A stretch of 8,316 nt of DNA from Prolixibacteraceae bacterium (GTDB lineage: Bacteria; Bacteroidota; Bacteroidia; Bacteroidales; Prolixibacteraceae): the NCBI GenBank assembly GCA_009782655.1, contig WRIQ01000039.1, positions 1 to 8,316 on the forward strand, in the 5' to 3' direction. Below are positions 6,612 through 8,316 of this stretch, in pieces. The notes beneath the pieces were generated by a model. That model was not told the origin of the DNA. It was given only the letters and a program-made list of their open reading frames with translations, and did not search any database. Each line of letters opens with the position of its first letter. Position 1 is the first letter of the stretch. Both the position numbers and the translations under genes were made by a program.

Positions 6612-7350
6612 ATTCCGTAGAGATTCTTTGGCGCACCGCTTCGTACATCATCAGCGAGGCAGCCACCGAAACATTGAGCGAGCCGATTTTACCCATAATG
6701 GGAACGCGTGCCAAAAAATCGGATTTGCGGAGCAGGGCGGGAGATATGCCCGCATCTTCGGCTCCCATGATGATGGCTACAGGCCCCGAAAAATGAACAT
6801 GGTAATAGACATCTTCGGCTTTTTCGGTGGCGGCGACAACTTTCACGCCCGATGTGCGGAGAAAATCGACAGTGGAATTCATGTTTCGCGTGCGGCAAAT
6901 GGGGACAATGTTCAAAGCACCCGCCGAAGTTTTTATTGCATCAGGGCCAATACGTGCCGCCCCTTTTTCTGGGATAACAATGGAATGAACGCCGGCGCAC
7001 TCGGCAGAACGGACAATGGCGCCGAAGTTGCGCACATCGCTGACCTGATCGAGCAGCAGCAGCAGCGGGTCTTCGCCACGTTCGTAAATGGAGGGCAGCA
7101 AATCTTCAATTCTGAAAAAATCAATGGGCGACATCAACGCCAGAACTCCCTGATGATTTTTCCGCGTTATCCGGTTGATTTTTTCGATGGGCACATATTG
7201 GTACGGAATATCGAACTTTTTTATCAAATCGTAGAGTTCGCCGAAAAGTTCGTTATTCAGTCCGTTCTTAATCAATATTTTATCGATACTGCAGCCTGCT
7301 TTCGCTGCTTCGATAACGGCGCGTGTTCCAAAAATAAACTCGTCGTTCAT
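6610..7350 (-). CDS. rlmB: 23S rRNA (guanosine-2'-O-)-methyltransferase, TrmH/SpoU family RlmB
   Basis: The 246-residue product has the two-part layout of RlmB. An N-terminal substrate-binding domain covers about 4-80 (FIFGTRAVIEA at 5-15, then RITRKNHQGVLALMS). A SPOUT methyltransferase domain covers about 95-246. Its knot motifs are all present: motif 1 N108-FGAIVR114, motif 2 MGAEDAG around E198, and motif 3 SLNVSVA around N226, ending YEAVRQR. The family transfers a methyl group from S-adenosylmethionine to the ribose of G2251 (E. coli numbering) in 23S rRNA; close paralogs in the TrmH group can act on other sites. The start at 7350 is chosen because its A is shared with the ABC-F stop (TGATG) and relatives begin MxxxxFIFGTRAV. 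An ATG at 7374 would add eight residues and overlap ABC-F by 25 nt. It is in an operon with the upstream ABC-F gene. Confidence 0.9.
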   Translation of the reverse strand: MNDEFIFGTRAVIEAAKAGCSIDKILIKNGLNNELFGELYDLIKKFDIPYQYVPIEKINRITRKNHQGVLALMSPIDFFRIEDLLPSIYERGEDPLLLLLDQVSDVRNFGAIVRSAECAGVHSIVIPEKGAARIGPDAIKTSAGALNIVPICRTRNMNSTVDFLRTSGVKVVAATEKAEDVYYHVHFSGPVAIIMGAEDAGISPALLRKSDFLARVPIMGKIGSLNVSVAASLMMYEAVRQRISTE

Positions 7351-8316
7351 CACCATGTTTTTTTTGACATCCATTTTTCCAGTTCATTATTTTCATTTTC
7401 CCAAAATATGAGCGTCATCGAAAGTTCATTTTTCAAATCCTCGTAATGTTCAAAAAAATTGTTGTCGCTAATTTTTTCGGGGTTGGCCAGTTGGTTATCA
7501 ATTTCGACAATTTTTCGTTCAAGGTTTGTAATTTTTTCTTCGATGGATGAGATACTCTTTTCGAGTCGCGCAATTTGTTTGTTGATATTTTTACGGTTTT
7601 CAAACGAGACTTCCAATTTTGTATCGCTGTTGTCCGTTGTTCCGGTTATGTCGACAGGCAGAGCGGTCGATTTTTGTCTGGCTTCCAACTCCCGCAGCGA
7701 ATCCATTTTTTTCTTTTGCAGAAAATCGTAGATTCCGCCGAGATGCTGTTTCACCTTTTTATCGCGAAATTCGTACACGCAGGTAGCCAGTCCATTGAGA
7801 AATTCGCGGTCGTGGGAAACAAGCAGGATGGTTCCGTCGAAATTAATCAGCGCCTGCTTTAGAATCTCTTTTGAATGTATATCTAAATGGTTGGTAGGCT
7901 CATCCAAAACCAGAAAATTCACAGGTTCGAGTAGCAGCCTGATCATGGCCAGGCGCGAGCGTTCACCACCTGAGAGTACGCTCACTTTTTTGTCGATATC
8001 GTCGCCCCTAAACAGGAAAGCGGCCAGAATATCCCTGATTCTGGTGCGTATATCGCCCACAGCGATTTTATCGATGATTTCAAAAACCGTCAGATTGTTG
8101 TCGAGCAATTGTGCTTGATTTTGAGCAAAATAACCGATTTTCACGTTGTGTCCCAATTTCATTTCGCCCTGATATTCCAACTCACTCATTATGATTCGCG
8201 CCAGCGTTGTTTTCCCCTCGCCGTTACGCCCCACAAAAGCAATGCGTTCGCCTTTGCTGACGTCTAAATCTATATTGTTGAGAACAAGTAGTTTGTCGTA
8301 GTATTTGACAATATTG
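7350..8316 (-). CDS. ABC-F family ATPase, C-terminal half (5' end beyond window)
   Basis: The minus strand is open from the right edge to the TGA at 7350-7352, giving 322 codons. Codons upstream of the GTG at 8234 continue the domain (NIVKYYDKLLVLNNIDLDV, GERIAF), so 8234 is not the start. This is the second ABC domain: Walker A GRNGEGKTT (8205-8231), signature LSGGERSR (7953-7976), Walker B FLVLDEPTNHLD (7881-7919), and the H-loop SHDREFL. There is no membrane segment. After the domain come a basic stretch (KKKMDSLRELEARQK) and a coiled coil near the C-terminus (NKQIARLEKSISSIEEKI onward), as in Uup-like ABC-F proteins. ABC-F proteins bind ribosomes and affect translation elongation; the exact subfamily cannot be settled without the first domain and linker. 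Overlap with rlmB suggests joint expression. Confidence 0.93.
   Translation of the reverse strand, partial: NIVKYYDKLLVLNNIDLDVSKGERIAFVGRNGEGKTTLARIIMSELEYQGEMKLGHNVKIGYFAQNQAQLLDNNLTVFEIIDKIAVGDIRTRIRDILAAFLFRGDDIDKKVSVLSGGERSRLAMIRLLLEPVNFLVLDEPTNHLDIHSKEILKQALINFDGTILLVSHDREFLNGLATCVYEFRDKKVKQHLGGIYDFLQKKKMDSLRELEARQKSTALPVDITGTTDNSDTKLEVSFENRKNINKQIARLEKSISSIEEKITNLERKIVEIDNQLANPEKISDNNFFEHYEDLKNELSMTLIFWENENNELEKWMSKKTW

Noticed and set aside
7061..7072. GCAGCAGCAGCAGC-like trinucleotide run (about 7055-7068)
   Set aside because: It encodes the leucine run LLLLLDQ at the start of the RlmB methyltransferase domain, where relatives also have hydrophobic residues; it is short and coding.
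6628..7446. Plus-strand ORF of 272 codons
   Set aside because: It is antisense to rlmB, which has all SPOUT motifs on the minus strand; the ORF product has no recognisable domain.
8232..8234. GTG as a start codon for the ABC-F gene
   Set aside because: The reading frame continues upstream to the window edge with typical ABC domain sequence before Walker A, so this is an internal valine.

Overview
The window reads as ordinary chromosomal DNA of a Bacteroidota bacterium, probably from the Bacteroidia; genus cannot be fixed from the sequence alone. The evidence is a DUF349 repeat protein with a long acidic N-terminus, TAnnTTTG-like promoter elements, few Shine-Dalgarno sites, AT-rich spacers between moderate-GC genes, and close family-style matches in the NUDIX (MYTYNYP... 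start), RlmB and 7TM-HD proteins. There is no sign of phage, transposon, CRISPR, tRNA or rRNA. I do not see a previously undescribed system here; the observations below are local oddities in conserved housekeeping genes.

Layout, left to right. (1) Positions 1-1729, minus strand: most of a PgpH-like 7TM-HD phosphodiesterase, predicted to degrade c-di-AMP. Its C-terminus runs off the left edge. (2) After an 81-bp divergent spacer, 1811-2593 on the plus strand encodes a signal-less SH3b + NlpC/P60 cysteine peptidase resembling YkfC-type muropeptide-recycling endopeptidases. It is followed at 2651-3082 by a compact NUDIX hydrolase, likely co-transcribed. (3) A perfect 13-bp hairpin at 3113-3145 separates these from a convergent minus-strand gene (3176-3622) for a small secreted helical Spy/CpxP-like protein. 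(4) An AT-rich spacer of about 370 bp leads into 3997-6582 (plus), a DUF349 protein of 861 residues with a Glu-rich N-terminal third, five W-centred DUF349 repeats and a C-terminal coiled coil. (5) A short terminator hairpin at 6587-6607 lies between this gene and a convergent minus-strand pair. That pair is an ABC-F ATPase (7350-8316, its N-terminal part beyond the right edge) followed by an RlmB-type 23S rRNA 2'-O-methyltransferase (6610-7350).

Functional links are modest. The c-di-AMP phosphodiesterase and the peptidoglycan peptidase share a divergent promoter region, and c-di-AMP is tied to cell-wall and osmotic homeostasis in other bacteria. ABC-F and RlmB both act on ribosomes and are arranged as a tight operon with a TGATG stop/start overlap. 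That junction carries the most curious detail in the window: an in-frame A AAA AAA slippery heptamer just before the ABC-F stop, in the right phase for a -1 shift to read straight into RlmB. Both edge genes are open at the window boundary.
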